DNA of 64,000 bases from Oasisia sp. SBJ-2009 (taxonomy: Eukaryota > Annelida > Polychaeta > Sabellida > Siboglinidae), in NCBI GenBank assembly GCA_964017155.1, contig OZ024867.1:22419520-22483519 (forward strand), read 5' to 3'. The notes below the pieces were generated by a model that saw only the letters and a program-made list of their open reading frames with translations, was not told where the DNA came from and did no database searches. Below, one piece after another: positions 62,980-64,000 of the stretch (its first letter is position 1; each line of letters opens with the position of its first letter). A program made the position numbers and the translations under genes.

Positions 62980-63117
62980 CTTTTCACGAGACATGTTTTT
63001 GATTCAGACATCGAGGTAGACAACCCACGTGTGCATAGCCACCTATGCAGGTCGTCCGGAAGATTATCCTCCACATTTGGCATTTCCAATTTCGCACCTT
63101 TTACATCTTTTTAACTA
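62980..63117 (-). CDS. Putative SAP-like exon in right palindrome arm
   Basis: Mirror copy of 61773-61903 with nearly the same peptide; here the junction reads AAAAG|GTAACT, giving LVKR. This is probably the better preserved version, since the left copy has TG before the donor. Confidence 0.35.
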
Positions 63118-63354
63118 AACTGTCCATCTCTCCCAGTGATGATATTCTGTAAAAATGTTGTAGAACACACATACCTGAAATGTTTACATAGTTTTACTTT
63201 TGCTAACAAAATTCTGGCATGACCATTTACATATTCCTCAGTTATCTTTGTACCAAAATGTCAATTGGTTTCCCAGTGATTACATTCTGTCAAGATGTGG
63301 ACAGATACCTGAAATAAATATTTATCTTTTGTTTATTTTGCTCAATTTACAGTG

Positions 63355-63399
<45 letters not shown>

Positions 63400-64000
63400 A
63401 ATAAATTATCATAAACCAAACAGTACCTACAATACAAGATATTAAAATGACAAATTCTAAATCTCGAAACGCCTATGACTATGTCAAAAATACCGTGCGT
63501 GTTATCTGCTCTTGAATAATCTTAAATGACACGGATTTTTGACCTGGCAGAAGATTTCCTAGTTGTGTCATTATGATGCTACATAACAGTGAAATCAATA
63601 TTATACTAAGCAACACCTTGATTCAAAAATTCATAATAAATCAATCTACACAGATAATTTCACATGGGCCTTATTTATCATCATATCTTGATTTTATTTT
63701 TGAAGCTGTCGGCTTTACGCCATGCCCATGATTACGAGTGTGGGCCTGTTCAGGCTTTTGTAGTTTTGAGTTTTGTTTAGCTAGGCTTAGCCTAAGCTTT
63801 GGAACATAATACTACAATTATACTTTAGAAAATTGCCCCAAGCGATACATTTCTATACAATAAGGTTCTACACATCAAGTTAATCATGTAATTATAACAA
63901 CTAAGACATGGAAAATGAAGCTGCACAAAAAAGTCGAAGATGAAGGCGCTGTCAAACCTGGCGGCAGACGCGTGACTTCACAAGTTGACTTCAACGAGAA

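Larger units (their letters stand above)
60836..64000. repeat. Large palindrome, arms ~1.3 kb (right arm leaves the window)
   Basis: 60836-62167 pairs with 64000-62747 plus 62222-62194 in reverse complement. The centre is 26 nt (62168-62193). A ~525-bp segment (62223-62746) interrupts the right arm. Arms share the TTCTCGTTGAAGTCAACTTG start, a TA array and the SAP-like exon, at roughly 95% identity by eye with several small indels. Confidence 0.9.

Overview
Animal (eukaryotic) genomic DNA. The genes are split by GT-AG introns, there is no operon structure, and most of the window is microsatellite and transposon sequence (CR1/jockey-like LINEs, a Penelope-like element, a Harbinger-type exon, MITE-like inverted repeats). 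The mix of FkbM-family methyltransferases, a DUF229 gene and a multicopy PIN/Cys-rich ORF suggests a marine invertebrate, most likely a mollusc, with a lancelet or other deuterostome as the alternative. That is inference; nothing here fixes the species. Much of the predicted open frame (poly-IY, HT, CV, PS, GRQA repeats) is simple repeat read in frame, not gene. The main content is a cluster of FkbM-type SAM-dependent methyltransferase genes with a conserved four-exon structure: a 47-nt signal-anchor exon, a 374-nt exon with the SAM-binding DIGANLG motif, a 212-nt exon, and a C-terminal exon of 282 or 273 nt. Splice phases (2, 1, 0) close exactly in three copies. Gene 2 (18595-26189, +) and gene 3 (40541-48623, +) each give 304 residues; gene 4 (56290-52149, minus) gives 301 and lies tail to tail with gene 3. 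Gene 1 (13964-15191) keeps only exons 3 and 4, and an orphan exon 4 (31875-32447) has lost its splice acceptor and stop. Layout: 1-7.4 kb is repeat-rich (a TA-cored inverted repeat, a G-rich heptamer array, a decayed LINE). 7.4-8.25 kb holds two exons of a DUF229 gene with the middle missing and an in-frame TGA at an expected Cys. 8.4-13.9 kb holds tetranucleotide arrays and two LINE fragments. 13.9-36 kb holds gene 1, gene 2 and three copies of a 3' flank that carries a 49-bp minisatellite. 36-40 kb holds a LINE 3' end and a MITE. 40.1-56.3 kb holds genes 3 and 4, with a PIN/Cys-rich ORF and a Penelope-like element inside introns of gene 3. 56.4-60.4 kb holds motif-rich flanking DNA, a ~650-bp CA array, a LINE end and a Harbinger-like exon. 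60.8-64 kb is a ~1.3-kb-armed palindrome that runs off the window. The paralogous copies record their own history: three insertions can be read against empty sites in sister copies (a CR1 LINE, a Penelope-like element with inverted terminal repeats and a 9-bp target duplication, and a TTAA-flanked transposon), and one tandem duplication has its junctions inside TG microsatellites. The FkbM proteins look like short-stem membrane-anchored or secreted enzymes; a role in methylating glycans or small molecules in the secretory pathway is inference only.
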